A stretch of 64,000 nucleotides of DNA from Okapia johnstoni. Lineage: Eukaryota; Chordata; Mammalia; Artiodactyla; Giraffidae. The stretch spans positions 2,281,501 through 2,345,500 of the forward strand of contig JAGTYA010000026.1 in NCBI GenBank assembly GCA_024291935.2, read 5' to 3'. Each line of letters opens with the position of its first letter. Positions within the stretch are counted from its first letter, which is position 1. The notes below the pieces were generated by a model that was not told the origin of the DNA, made no database searches, and saw nothing but the letters and a program-made list of their open reading frames with translations. Below are positions 23,046-35,017 of the stretch, piece by piece. The position numbers and the translations under genes were made by a program.

Positions 23046-26033
23046 TTGTAAGTGGAAAGACCCTTAAACACATCAGAGTTCCTGAAGGGGCCACCTTTAG
23101 AACATTCAGATGACCAGCATCCCACTGCTGGATTCAGAAGGAAACAGCGCTCACCAGACCACCTGTCCCTACCCAGACCCCAAATACATCAGAGAGCTCG
23201 TCCAAAAGGAAGGGCTTGGGATCCGAGAGGAGACTTCCCAGGCCAGGCCCCGGCGGCCCACGGGAAGAAGGGCACAATGGGCGCGCTGGGGCCCCTGCTC
23301 ACTGGAAGGGGTCACTCCTTGGCGGGTGTCTCCTCTGGAGCCCACGTCTCACACCATGTAATGACAACCTACAAGAAAGGAGGCAAACTGAGGTCAGCCC
23401 AAGTTACCAGAAATCGAGTTTATCTGGGAGAGCAGAGGCACTGCAACGTGGAACACGCAAACCGAGGTGAGCGGCAGGCGGGTCTGAAGGCTGAGGGCAG
23501 GCTGCTTCCACGGGCAGAGTGCAAAAGGGGAAAATCCAGGGAGGAGCCGGGCAGCAGGCTCACTGACCTGAAGATGGACACAGAGTGTCGACAGATGCCG
23601 ACTGGTTCGAGGATAAGGCTCAATCTTCTGTGAATTGGGCAAGTTTGGGAAATCAGCCTCACAGTCTCTTAATTTTCATCTTCCTGAGGGTGCAAGCGTC
23701 AGTTTCCCACTTGTATCCTTCGGTTCCATTTTAGATGAAAATCCTTGCAGATTTCAAATTCAGACCCTGGTGACCTTTCCCTCCACCCCCACCGCGCCCG
23801 CTTCACTTCCTGCTGCCACTCCCACTGCTCAAGTCAACACGGCTGCTGCTACTGCTGGAACAGGTGACAATCCACCGCCTGGGCCGGGTCGGGGCCCAGC
23901 AGGGCAGCAGCACCCCCGGAAACCCCCTGCCCACAAACGGAGTGTAAAACACTCCCCCGGTCCTGCTCACCACGCCCCCATCCTGTTCCCCACGCAGTAG
24001 TCTCAGGGACGGAAAACAGCATCTGATGATAAACATCTGGTAATGGACAAACGCCCTCCTGCAGGACAGAGGCCAAAGAGGTTCACCTCCCCACAGGATG
24101 CCACCACTCCAACGTGAGACCACAGTGATACAGAGATCTATTCTGGGTGACGCGACGACAAAGCAGCTAAAATTAAACACAGCAGAACATTCCCCATGCC
24201 CCCAGAAGATGCTAAATCAAGGAAAGAAGAACAAACAAAATAATGAGTTTAAAAAATGGAAAACACTTGAGGTCAAAACAACTCAGACCCATAACTCAAC
24301 ACTGAAAACAAAGCACACACACAGTAATCTGGTTTGAAAGCTCAGGTCCAGCATCATAACTAGGGCCTACCCGAGAGGTGGCTGCGAAGACGGGATGAAA
24401 CGCAGAAGGGCCCAGTGCATGGTCTACTCCAGGCCTCTATCTACTGCTACAGCTACAATACGTTGTTAGATCCTATTTATCGCTTGCCATAAAACCTACA
24501 AACCGGGTTACTGTAAACATGGCTACCCTTATCTAAGAAACAATAACGCAGTGTGGTGACATATTACAAACAAGCGGGAGTTCAGCTAGTCAAGCTTCAT
24601 CTCCATTATTTTAATAAAACTTTCTTAAACCAGAACGTTACAAAGAATTACCAAATTTGCAGGTTTAAGAAATATAACCATCCATTTGTTTTAAATGTTA
24701 GCATACTGAGTTTAATATTAATTTTATGAAAACACAGTTCCAAACCTCATCAAAAGGATCTCTTACTTTTAAAAGGCAATTAAGTTGAAATGAAAGGAGT
24801 ATCAGGCAATAGAATATTCTAATATTTCATGAAACACAGCAGTTCAGTTCCCCCTCCAGGTCAAACAAGAACCTTGAGCCTCTAACTCTAAATCTGAATT
24901 GGCACGCAAATTTCCATGATCACACAAATGTTTCGCTATTTATGTAAGACACTTCACAATTCTATTTATATATTAAACTTATTTTTTTACTCCAAACTTC
25001 TCATAGGGAAAAATATTTTGGTTGCAAATTATCCAATATAACTTTAAATTTTTAATTTTTAACTGAAAACATTTAGCCCATAGTTAGGGAGTAATTCCAT
25101 AATTTCAAACTGGGCCACTCTCAAGAGACAAGGTGTGAACGGGGGAATATGGTCGCCCCTCACAAACCAAACCTGTTTATACATGTATTACCTATCTTAA
25201 GTCAAAGGTCCTCAATATCTTCCCATAAGATAACTGAATGATTAAAATGAACTTAAATGTAATCAATATATTTCTGTAAGATTTTAGAATTTCAACAGAG
25301 TCTGTAATTCTTATTAGATTAGTGTGGCCGTCAAACGAACCCCACAGCACAATCACTTGGTTCACATGAAAGTCTGAGGGCTGGTGATTCTGGCTATCCA
25401 CCTAAGGTGGAGCCCGATCAGTCCTCCAGGATTACCAGGCCACATTCTGGTGCAGGGCAGAGAAGCCACCCTATTCCAAGCAGGAATCAGGATACTACTC
25501 CCCAGGACATCGCAACGCCTCCACCCACAAACCCTGGCCACTGTACAGAGCCTGATCAGAAGAGACTGTCACCGCACTCCTTGGTTCAGGGAGGTAACTG
25601 TGCTGGATTCACTATGCCAGCAGGTAAGTGAAAACACATCCAGAGTAAACAATCAGGTCACTTATGTAAACAGCTGAAACAATAGAAAATGTCTTTGTAA
25701 ATCAACATACTCTTCAATATACTTGTCATCTCTTAGCAGTTAAAAAAAACTGTCCATGTCCTAAACTCATACAAGTAGTCTTAAAATTATGTTCAAACTG
25801 ATTTCAAACATGTGTAATGACTGACAATCTTACATGCACTTTTTCTTGTCATGATCAAAAAATTATTTAAAAAATCATATATATTACATGTTTACAGATG
25901 AACTAAGATTGGCAAGTAGTTAATTTATGTTGCCAAGTGTTAGTTATGGATGGGGGAACCACAACTTCTGTATATGTTTGAAGCTTTTTATTAGCATGTT
26001 TTTTAGAAAAAGAACGCATCAAGGATTCACTGT
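23046..26033. other. NAP1L4 first-intron sequence, no recognised feature
   Basis: About 3 kb without a repeat I can name. 24.4-25.3 kb is A+T-rich. The open frame at 23.05-23.63 kb (193 codons) has no family match or splice support. Confidence 0.45.
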
Positions 26034-26268
26034 AGCTGAAGCTCCAAAACTCTGGTCACCTGATGCAAAGAGCCAACTCACTGGAAAAGACCCTGATGCT
26101 GGGAAAGATTGAGGGCAGCAGGAAAGGATGACAGAGGATGAGATGGTTGGATGGCAGGACCAACTCAATGGACACGAACTTGAGCAAACTCCAGGAGATA
26201 GTGGACAGAGGAGCCTGGCGAGCTGTAGTCCACGGGGTTGCAAAGAGCCGGACACGTCTTAGCAACTG
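26034..26268 (+). mobile_element. BovB 3' end fragment
   Basis: AGCTGAAGCTCCAAAACTCT, GGACAAGA-type middle (GACAGAGGATGAGATGGTTG), end GTTGCAAAGAGCCGGACACG. Confidence 0.88.
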
Positions 26269-27049
26269 ACCAATGACCCATGTCTGCCTTCCCGCTGAAG
26301 ACTAAGTTCCACGAAGGCAGGGGTCTATCTACCTGCTCAACGCAGCCATCCCTGGGTCCAGCACAGGACTAGGCAGAAGACAGGGACCAGGCAATCCACT
26401 GCACTCAACCACTCCCTGCTGCTGAGGGACAGTCTGCCCATGAGCTGCCTGTGTACAGGACGACATCAGGGACTCTTCGCACTCAAAGCCTCTCCTAGGC
26501 AGGTTCTGAAGCCATACAGAAAGTTACCTCTGTCCACGAGACAAGGGTAGACTGTCTCTTCAGAAGCTTGCTTGAGACCAAGCCCTCAGCCTTCACAAAC
26601 AAAGTAAAAAAGTTTCCTTTCCTTAACCAAAACAGTCTATTTTTACTGGAGGCACAGTGGTTCTTCATTACTATAGCTCCAATTTCCTCCTCCACTCTCT
26701 TCTCTGCAATTCTTTGTGTGTGACTGAATGAGTCAAACATGTCAAAGTTTTCTCAATCCCAGGTCTTGTCACCTTGTCAGTAACACTGTCTTCTCCATTT
26801 CAAACTGCAAAACACCCAAGTCCCTATTACTTCTTTCTACTCCTGTTTTCAAACGCGCCGACCACTAACTTATCCGTCTCCTACTGTGGAAATACGTGAG
26901 GGCAAGGTCTTTCGTCTGTTTTGTTCAGTGCAATAAAATACCCCAGGATCTAGAACCCTAAAACTACCTAGCAGAGAGATGGCATTCACGGATGAACAAA
27001 CAGATGCAAAGCACTGAAAGCTACTCGGCGGGAACTGGGTCAATGGTGC

Positions 27050-27269
27050 TTGTTGTTGCTGTTTGCTGCCTAAGTCGGGGTCCAACTCTTGCAACGCCAT
27101 GGACTGTGGCCTGCCAGCCTCCTCTGTCCATGAGATTTCCCAAGCAAGGATACTGGAGTGGGTTGTGTTGCCATTTCCTTCTCCAGGGCATCTTCCTGAC
27201 CCAGGGATCAAACCCGCGTCTCTTGCATTGGCAGGCAGATGCTTTACCACTGAGCCACCTGGGAAGCTG
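27050..27269 (-). mobile_element. Bov-tA SINE
   Basis: Reverse copy: CAACGCCATGGACTGTGGCC to ACCACTGAGCCACCTGGGAA. Confidence 0.9.
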
Positions 27270-27440
27270 GATAAACAAGTACTAATGTTTTAAGTTAGAA
27301 CCTCCCTTACTTCATTCTTAAAACCGTTGCACATACTGAAATTGTACAGTCGCTCTTTCTGCCACACCACACAACTATTACACGGAAATCAGCTTAGCTT
27401 GTTTTTCAACAGGCTTTGGGAGATAAGAATAAAATGCACA

Positions 27441-27463
27441 GTGTGTGTGTGTGTGTGTGTGTG
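27441..27463. repeat. (GT)n microsatellite
   Basis: Eleven and a half GT units adjoining the 3' tail side of a Bov-tA, a usual place for such repeats to grow. Confidence 0.95.
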
Positions 27464-27635
27464 AGTCGTTCAGTTGTGTCTGACTCTTTGCAACCCCACA
27501 GACTATAGCCCACCAGACTTTTCTGCCCATGGAATTCTCCAGGCAAGAATATTGGGGTGGATTGCCATTCTCCAGAGGAACCTCCCAATCCAGGGATCAA
27601 ACCCTGGTTTCCTGCACCGCAGGCAGATTCTTCAC
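27464..27635 (-). mobile_element. Bov-tA SINE, slightly truncated
   Basis: Reverse copy: GTCGTTCAGTTGTGTCTGAC to CCGCAGGCAGATTCTTCACT. Confidence 0.88.
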
Positions 27636-28187
27636 TGGTCATTAAAAAAAAAACAACAAAAAGGTCCCAGACCCAGAATGGAAGCATCTTTCGTAACAGC
27701 TGACAAAGTGTATTTTTAAGAGCAAAATTAAGGCTGCACAGTGAATTGCCAAGATCAAAAGGTAGAGTTCATGAAGTGATCTTTTGTAGTTTTGTCCTTA
27801 TAGAAATACACTGCCTCTCCTATTACTAAATACTCATGAAATTTAAACTTCGATGGCAAACAACGTAAAGCAGCCCTGCTTTGAAGAGGCAGGGTAGAAA
27901 ACCAAAAGCTGTCAAACAAAAACAAATATGCGGCATTATAAACTACCTCTTGAAAATTCCATTAACAGTCTAACACAAAATTCTTCACTACCCGCTAGTA
28001 AGGGTAGTGCTCAAGAAAAAAGATATAAGTGCAGTTTAGGAAGGCAAGTGTTCACTGAACTAGGAGACAGTGTGCAAATTAAGCAATGCTGGAGGAGAGC
28101 GATTTCCTGCAGTAACCCAGGACCAGCTACTTTCTACTTCCGAAATCACCCCAGTGGTAGAGCAGTCTAAGTAATATCAGCCTTTTA

Positions 28188-29445
28188 TTAGGCTGGTACA
28201 AAAGTAATTTATGTTTTGGATCCTGAATTTTAAATCATTGTAACTAGGCTCAAACACATCTTTATTAATCAAAACAGGAACTATTACAACCAACTCATTT
28301 TTGCCAACATGAAATAAGTTGGTTTATTTCTCTAGAGTAAAAAAAAAAAAAAATCTGTGTTCAAGATTTAATCAACCCTTGGAAAGCATTTTCTGCCTCC
28401 TGCTGGTTGCGGAAACACTTTCCCGGCAAAAAGTTGTCCAGATGTTTGAAGAAGCGGTAGTCAGTTGGCAAGAGGTCAGGTGAATACGGCAGATGAGGTA
28501 AAACTTCGTAGCCCAATGCGTTCAACTTCTGAAGTGTTGGCTGTGTAACATGAAGCCAGAAGTCGTCATGGAGAAGAACTGGGCCCATTCTGTCGACCAA
28601 GGCTGGATGCGGGCGCTGCGGTTTTTGGTGAGTCTCATCGATTTGCTGAGTGTACTTCGCAGAAGTAATGGTTTCATCGGGATTCAGTAAGCTGCAGTGG
28701 ATTAGCAGACCACCAGTGACCATGACCTTTTTCTGGTACAAGCTTGGCCTTGGGAAGTGCTTTGGAGCTTCTTCTCGGTTCACCAGCTGAGCTGGTCACT
28801 GCCAGTAGTTGTATAAAATCCACTTTTCATCTCACATCACAATCTGATCAAGGAATGTTCGTTGTGGTTACATTGTAAGAGAAGACGAGACATCAAAATT
28901 GTGATTTTTCTGATTTGCAATCAGCTCATGAGGCACCCACTTAATGAGCTTTTTCACCTTCCCAGTTCGCTTCAAATGCCGAATGACTCCAGTATGCTTG
29001 ACGCTGGGTTCTTCAGCGACTTCTCGAGTAGTTCAAGAGGAACAGCTTCGATGATGCTCTCAACTGTAGTCGTCAGCTTTCAATGGCCGGCCACTACGCT
29101 CCTCATCTTCAAGGCTCTAGTGTCCTTTGCAAAACTTCTTGAGCCACCAATACACTGTACTCGTTAGCACCTCCTAGTTGATGCGTTGTTGATGTTGCAA
29201 GTTGTCTGTTGCTTTATAGCCCATTTGAAGTCAAGTAAAAAAAAACTCTCAAACTTGCTTTTTATCTAATATTTCTCCAGTCTAAATATAAAATAAACCG
29301 CAAGTAGTAAGTCATTAGCAAAAAACAAAGCAAAATATGCACATTAAAAGGACGTATAACATTACCACATTTATTTCAGAATTTATTCCAATATCAAACG
29401 GCAAAGTTAACAATGATAACCATAATTACTTTTGCACCAACCTAA
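28188..29445 (-). mobile_element. Near full-length mariner (Hsmar1/SETMAR-like), inactive
   Basis: Terminal inverted repeats TTAGGCTGGTACAAAAGTAA (from 28188) and TTACTTTTGCACCAACCTAA (ending 29445), each flanked by TA, the mariner target duplication. About 1.26 kb, close to family length. Minus-strand transposase remains include EEAPKHFPRPSLYQKKVMVT, then LLHDD, and LPYSPDLLPTDYRFFKHLDN. The three catalytic Asp can be seen: DEKW, LLHD, and TDY 34 residues later (DD34D). A TGA stop directly precedes DEKW, and further breaks lie upstream. It sits in the NAP1L4 first intron in the same orientation as the gene. Confidence 0.93.
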
Positions 29446-29447
29446 TA

Positions 29448-29478
29448 TTAAACCGTAATTACTTTTGCACCATCCTAG
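29448..29478 (-). repeat. Second mariner right terminal repeat
   Basis: Just beyond the mariner's TA comes another terminal repeat, AATTACTTTTGCACCATCCT, followed by AG and TA. The right end is thus present twice in tandem. Confidence 0.85.
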
Positions 29479-31202
29479 TACTTTGGCCGCCTAAACATCT
29501 CTTCCTTTAAAAAAACAAAAAAGTAAGCACTCCCCAAACAGCAGTCCCCGACCAATCTCCCAACAAGCTCCTCAACACCGCCTTATTATTCAAACACCGG
29601 TTCTTCCCTGTTTTGTATAGCTGATGGCCCTTTAGAGTTTTGGGAATTTAAACCACCCACTGGCCCACAGACACTATCCATATAAAAATCCAAAAAACCA
29701 CCCTTGGTTCTCTGGCAAAACTTTCAAAAAGTATTACAACACAATCCAAACAATCTTAAACCATCTTAAAACTGGACAACGAACAAAAAAGAAGAAAAGT
29801 AACTGAATGTAAGTTTGAATGGATTTACATTGAGGCCACATCTCCCGACACTAGGAGACTCTCTTATTTGCTCAAAACACAAAAAACCAAAAAGGAAAGG
29901 ATTTCAATTTCAACCCTAGTTGGCCAGAAGCTGCAGACACAGAATTAACAACGCTTTCAATATTAAGAAGCTGGTAAAAATCCTGACAGGTTAATGGAAA
30001 TAGTTTAACGAAAGATTCCAGCAAGAATTCACAGGCTGAGCGACTGAACTGAACTGAACTGAACTGAATGCACTGATGAACACATACCAACTCTAAGCCC
30101 TCAATTTCTATAAAATCATGACCTCAGATTAAAATCTCTCAACAGAAAACATCACAGAAGGGTCTGATAATCTAAATGGTCAATTCACAAAACTATAGTA
30201 TCTGTACCCTTTTAGAGGGCAATCCTAAAACATAAGTATCCTTTCCGGAATTCGGTTTACTAAAGCTATCAAACCAAGAGTGATAAGATCAACTATTGCA
30301 AAGAATTCAATTTCTCCAATCACTATTCTATATAGTAGTTTCAAAAATAATGCAAAAGTCACAAAAGTATTTAGTTGTTAATTTGAAATACAAAAGCACA
30401 AATAACAGTGGACATTCTGAATTAGTAACATGGGTCAAAAAAGACTGCAAAGTAGTAACAGGTGTAAGACAGCACTACAGTGTTGAAATTATTTTATATA
30501 ATTATAAATAACTGTTTTGAGAATAATTATTCTCATCATTCCATGAGAAGCGACCTCAAACTGCCAGTGAAAGCTTTCCTAAATAAACTTGAAACAGTCA
30601 CAATTTATTTTATCTATAAAACGGTCTCCCTTTGTCACTGTAATTCTATAGGAAATTACGTCTTGCAATGGTATTTTTATCGACCAAGTCTTCAACCAAT
30701 CCTTCCAAATCTCAGAACAAATAGGATACTTTACCTTCGAAAGATGAAAGAAAAAAATTTCCCTGTCACGAAACAAGTTAAAAAAAAAGCAGCTAATAAA
30801 TTGAGAAAATTCATTTTCTAGCATTTCTTTCTCCTGGCAACTCTACCCTAACAAGTTAAGCACTAATAGATAATGCTAATATTTAAGCCATCTTCCTCTA
30901 CTTTAGCACTCAACTCAATCTTTTAAATATATCCCTGCTAGTGACACCACCTTTCTTTCTTGGAAAAGTCTTTTTTTATGTTAGCATATTATTTACCCCA
31001 CTAGCTACCATTAATTACTGTCTGTAATCATTTGCCGATTCTACTATGAAAAGCACTTAGCATTCTGTGGAATCACAGAATCTGGAGCTGGAAATAATCA
31101 ACCAGCTCAAATCCTCAAAAGCTAGACTTCAGTTAGGCTCCGTGCAATAATAAAAACAACTTGTTAAAACTTTTCATCCTCTCTAAGAGAAGCTGTAAAG
31201 TT
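29479..31202. other. A+T-rich NAP1L4 first-intron sequence
   Basis: Low G+C. Apart from the pentamer repeat at 30.04 kb I see no element or gene. Confidence 0.5.
30043..30068 (+). repeat. (ACTGA)n short repeat after a BovB-type tail
   Basis: Five consecutive ACTGA units after GGCTGAGCG, the kind of 3' tail that ends BovB and Bov-A copies (compare 57.52 kb). Confidence 0.8.
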
Positions 31203-31510
31203 AGGCAAAGTTCCCAGGTGGCTCACTGGTAAAGAATTCACCTGCCAATGCAAGAGATACGGGTTCAATCCCTGGTCTGGGAAGATCCCACATGTCGTGA
31301 AGCAACTAAGCCGGTGTGCCACAACTATTGAGCCTCTGCTCTAGAGCCCGGGAAGCGCAACTAGTGAAGCCCGTGTGGCCTGGAGCCCCAGCTCCACAGC
31401 AAGAGAAGCCACTGCAGTGAGAAGCCCCCCCACCCCCCTCACTAGAGAAAGCCCTCGTGCAGCAAGGAAGACCCGGTAGGCCGAAATAAATACATTTAAA
31501 AATTTTTTAA
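31203..31510 (+). mobile_element. CHR-type SINE
   Basis: Head AAGTTCCCAGGTGGCTCACT, box B GGTTCAATCCCTGG, long CHR body and A-rich tail (AAATAAATACATTTAAAAAT). Confidence 0.85.
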
Positions 31511-31811
31511 ACAAAACAAAACTGCTTGCATTTTAACCCAAGTTCTGTCACCCTGCACACACCACTTTACTTAACCCTCTCAGGCCCTCAAGCTTCCTGA
31601 GTGGTTACAGGGGAAAACAACAGTGCTTCTGAAATGAGTCAGCGCGGGCCAAGAGGCTATCAGGAGCCCCGGTGTGTAGGGCAACTATTAATCACTTAAG
31701 AGGAGCAGTTACTTAAAAAGAAAAAAAAAAAAAAAAAGACAGCAATTTTAAAGACAGCCTTTAAGTTCAACGACTCATTCTGAGAACTTTGAAGCGCCTG
31801 TTCTTATACTT

Positions 31812-32018
31812 CACAGCGTTGCTGTCGCTGTTCCGCGGCTCGGTCGTGCCCGACTCTTCGCGGCCCACCAGGCTCCCCGACAGCGGAATCTGCCGGGTGG
31901 GAATACCGGAGGGAGGTTTCCGTTTCCTTCTCCAGGGGATCTTCCGGACCGGGGATCGAGCCGGGGCCTGCTGCACGGACTGCGGGTGCTTCACCCCTGA
32001 ACCACCAGGACGGGCAGC
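31812..32018 (-). mobile_element. Bov-tA SINE with high CpG, inside CpG island edge
   Basis: Recognisable throughout in reverse (CCCGACTCTTCGCGGCCCAC, TTTCCTTCTCCAGGGGATCT, CTGAACCACCAGGACGGG). It is far richer in G, C and CpG than the other Bov-tA copies in the window. Confidence 0.85.
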
Positions 32019-32741
32019 GTGAACCCGAGACCCGCAGAGGGGGGAGGGTCCGGGCACGCCCGGCCAGGGGCCCGACCCCCGCCTTCCTCGGGGCCCAAAA
32101 AGGCCTCATGCTGAACCCAGACCCGGGGGCGCTGCTGACGGTGGGAGTCTGATCGCGCCCGGGCAGCGCTCTGCCGGGACGCACAGAGAGCACTCGGGCA
32201 ACGGAGGAGCGCGGAGGCAGCGGAACGCGGCCGGGCACCAACAGGCACTCCGCTGTGCCCGCCGTCACCGTCTCCGGACGCGCCTCCCCGCCCGCGGGAT
32301 GACGCGGCCGCGCCGGCCGGCCCCGACGACCGCCCAGGGGCCGCTCCCAGTGCCGCCGCGCACCGCGGTCACGCCGCCCCGGGGAAGGGCTCCGGGGCCG
32401 CCAACAAAGGCCCCGGGCGGCTCCCGCGCTCAGCGGGCGCTCGCGCCCCCGGCGCGCGGCCTCAACCTCCCCGGGGACGTCGCGGGGGCCGCGCGGGAAC
32501 AAAGCGCTCCTGACCCAGGGCCGCGCGGACACCCGCCGCCGCCGCCCGGCCGCCCGCCGGCCCCGCCCGCCTCCCCGCGGGCTCCGCTCCCGCTCCCGCT
32601 CCGGGCGCCCCGGCCCGGCCCCGCCCCTGGCGCCGCGGCTCCCGCGAGACGGCCCCCCCGCGCGGCCCCGTCAGCCCGGCCCCGGCCCCGCCGGCCCCCA
32701 CAGACCCGTCGCCCGGCCGGGCCCTCGCCGCCGCACCTCAC

Positions 32742-32830
32742 GCCTCCTGCGGCAGTAGCGGCAGCCGTCTGGGCTTCGCTCGCTCCGGGACTGCGCCGCC
32801 GTGGCCGCCAACAACGCCGCCCCCCATTGG
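32742..32830 (-). other. NAP1L4: NAP1L4 noncoding first exon (5'UTR), upper edge approximate
   Basis: On the minus strand a good donor, GTGAGG, lies at 32741-32736 within the CpG island, just downstream of a CCAAT-rich promoter. The start-codon exon has only 17 nt of 5'UTR before its acceptor, so an upstream noncoding exon is required. The transcription start was not located; 32830 is only a guess set by the nearest CCAAT box. Confidence 0.6.
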
Positions 32831-32929
32831 CCGAGCCCGCTGTCACCGCCCTCCTCGAGCAAGCCGGGCTGCTATTGGACCAGCGCGGCGCAAGTCCGCT
32901 ACGCTTCGGCGCCGCCGGCGACGGCCAAT
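32826..32929 (-). promoter_or_regulatory. NAP1L4: NAP1L4 core promoter: three CCAAT boxes
   Basis: CCAAT occurs on the minus (gene sense) strand at 32830-32826 and 32878-32874, and on the plus strand at 32925-32929. Spacing is about 50 bp, as in NF-Y-driven TATA-less CpG-island promoters. No TATA box is seen in the gene's direction. Confidence 0.65.
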
Positions 32930-32971
32930 CGGAGGCCGTCCCGGGGACGAGGCGCCGAGACCCGCGCGCTC

Positions 32972-33040
32972 ATGCAAATAAGGGCGTGTGACGTCACCGG
33001 GCCCCGCGCCGGCGCTGCTTCCGCCTCTTTAAGGGGCGGG
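32972..33040. promoter_or_regulatory. Octamer ATGCAAAT, CRE TGACGTCA and GC box
   Basis: Perfect octamer (32972-32979), perfect palindromic CRE (32989-32996) and GC box GGGGCGGG (33033-33040) lie just upstream of the CCAAT cluster. These are consensus sites for POU/Oct, CREB/ATF and Sp/KLF factors; whether they are bound is inference. Confidence 0.6.
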
Positions 33041-33061
33041 GGCGCACGGGGCCCATGTGGA

Positions 33062-34804
33062 GGGCTCCCGCCGCTGCGCACGCCTCTCTGCAACAGGGGC
33101 GCCACCCCTTTCGCGCCCCACCCCACCCACCCCTGCCTGCGCAGTCCATTCCCCACCCCAATCGCCCAACTCCTGGGCTGTGCAGCCCCCCACCCCCGAC
33201 TCGGGCGCGCCCCACTCCCCTCCCCAGCCCCCCGGGGGCCTGGGCAATGTCTCGGATTCCTCCCGCGCCCCCTGGTATCCCGGGTTGAGCTCCACTCCCA
33301 GGAACGCACGCTGACCCCGCCGACCTCCGCGATCCCCTGGCCCAGGCCTACCCCCTCAGGTCCCCAGGCTCGTCCTGCCTGCCGGGCTTGGCGCATGGGG
33401 CTCCTTCTTCCTTCCCTACCCTACCCCGCACCCTCACGGGCCCTCCCAGGGCAGCGCCCAGGCCCGCGTGCCCAGCGTTTCAGACTGGTTCTGGCCTGGC
33501 CGACACCCCCCCGCCCCCCGACCAGAGGGAGGGCTGGGCCACTGGGGTTGGGGTACCGACCTTGGCCTCCCCACGACACAGTTCCTGGAAAACTTAAAAA
33601 GCGCTTGAGTGAGATGAGGTGACAGTTCGGTGGAAACTCACGTCCCACAGGCCCGGCTTCTGACTGTGTTTCTGGACGCGCTCTTCAGTTGAGGGGTCGT
33701 TTGGGTCCCTTTCCTCCTAAACTTTCCTTTCTCTGAATGACGCTGCTCCTGAAACAGGTTCTAACTTTGAGCAAGTTGCGTGGGGCGAAAGTTGGAAACC
33801 ATCTAGAGGCTCCTGCTGGAGGGACTAGTAAGGACAGACAGTCAGTAACCACAGGGTGGCCAGCGGGTGCCCAGGTGTGACCCCCAACGCGGGGACCTGC
33901 ATCTGTATTGGGAGCGGGTATGGGATCCCAAGCCTTGCTTGGCTTTTCTGACTTCTCTGCAGTGACCTTTGCTTTTGGTAAGGATGGGGCAGAGCTGGGG
34001 GAGGAGGCATAAACTGCAACAGAAAAGAACCCCAGAATTTTCAGGTTTGGGGGTCTTCCTCCTCCTGTTTAATAAAGACTCATATTCACGAGGCCACTGG
34101 GTCTGGCCCTGCCCAGATGTAGGGGGTTGGTGCAGGTGGCAGGGAGCTGGTGGAGCAAACCCCCACCACCACACCAGCACTAGTTGGTTGCGCAGGCTGT
34201 GGGCTGACCACTGGACCTGGTCCTTGCTCCACTGGCTGCAGTGAGGCGGCCTGTCCTTCCCCAGGTCACTTTAGTGAATTGGTGGGAAGGTGGACAGCCT
34301 TGTCCAAAGCCTTTCTGTTGGTAGCAGGACAGAATGCTGTCCCAACTTCCTGTGGCTGCCACAACAAAGGGACACAAACTGTGGGGCTTAGAAAACACAA
34401 CAGCCTTGTGTTCTCTCATGGTTCTGGAGGCTGCAAGGCAGAAATCAAGGTGTCACAGGGCCCAGTTCCCTACAGGGGACTCCCGGGGAGGACCCTTCCT
34501 GCCTCTTTCAGCTTCTGGAGTCTCTGGGCTGTGGCTGCATCTCATGACCTTCTCCATCTCCATAGATCCTCTTTAAAATATAACATCAAGCCAAAGCAGG
34601 GGTTTAATTCCTAACGGATTGATGAAGTGACATTTTCCAGTAAAAGAAGATGAAGATCATTCTGAGAAAGTCAGAATTATATTTAGGGCTCATGAGAAAG
34701 AATCGACTATTATCAGGAATCTTTTTAAAAGCACAAAATATTTTATTTAACATATGACCAAACAGTTCACAATATCCTGACTCAAGTTCAGAAACACAAT
34801 TCGT
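33062..34804. other. Intergenic DNA upstream of NAP1L4
   Basis: CpG-island shoulder to 33.6 kb, then ordinary sequence. No exon signals or known family in the open frames. Confidence 0.5.
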
Positions 34805-35017
34805 GCGTGTGTGCTTAGTCGCCTCTGACTCTTTGTGACCCCATGGACTGCAGCCCACCAGGCTCCTCTGTCCCTGAAATTTCTCAGGCAAGAATACTGG
34901 AGCAGGTTGCCATTTCCTCCTCCAGGGGATCTTCTCAACCCAGGGATGGAACCCCGGTCTCCTGTGTCTCCCACATTGACAGGTGGATTCTTTACCACTG
35001 AGCCACCTGAGAAGCAA
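34805..35017 (-). mobile_element. Bov-tA SINE
   Basis: Reverse copy: GTGTGCTTAGTCGCCTCTGA to ACCACTGAGCCACCTGAGAA. Confidence 0.9.

Larger units (their letters stand above)
31850..33600. promoter_or_regulatory. CpG island spanning the NAP1L4 promoter
   Basis: Very G+C-rich with frequent CG dinucleotides, sharply different from the A+T-rich intron below 31.8 kb. It covers the NAP1L4 first exon and extends into the intergenic side. Long open frames on both strands here are what such composition gives by chance. Confidence 0.85.

Noticed and set aside
28361..28783. 140-codon gene related to SETMAR
   Set aside because: It lies between mariner terminal repeats and lacks any SET domain exons nearby; it is transposase debris.
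32989..33061. TATA-driven plus-strand gene start at CTTTAAGGGG
   Set aside because: The match to a TATA box is poor and no supported plus-strand coding exon follows; kept only as a possible divergent transcript.
31804..33622. Long overlapping open frames on both strands (up to 273 codons) in the CpG island
   Set aside because: They are rich in Pro, Ala, Arg and Gly, run through promoter sites and a SINE, overlap each other, and have no domain; expected by chance at this base composition.
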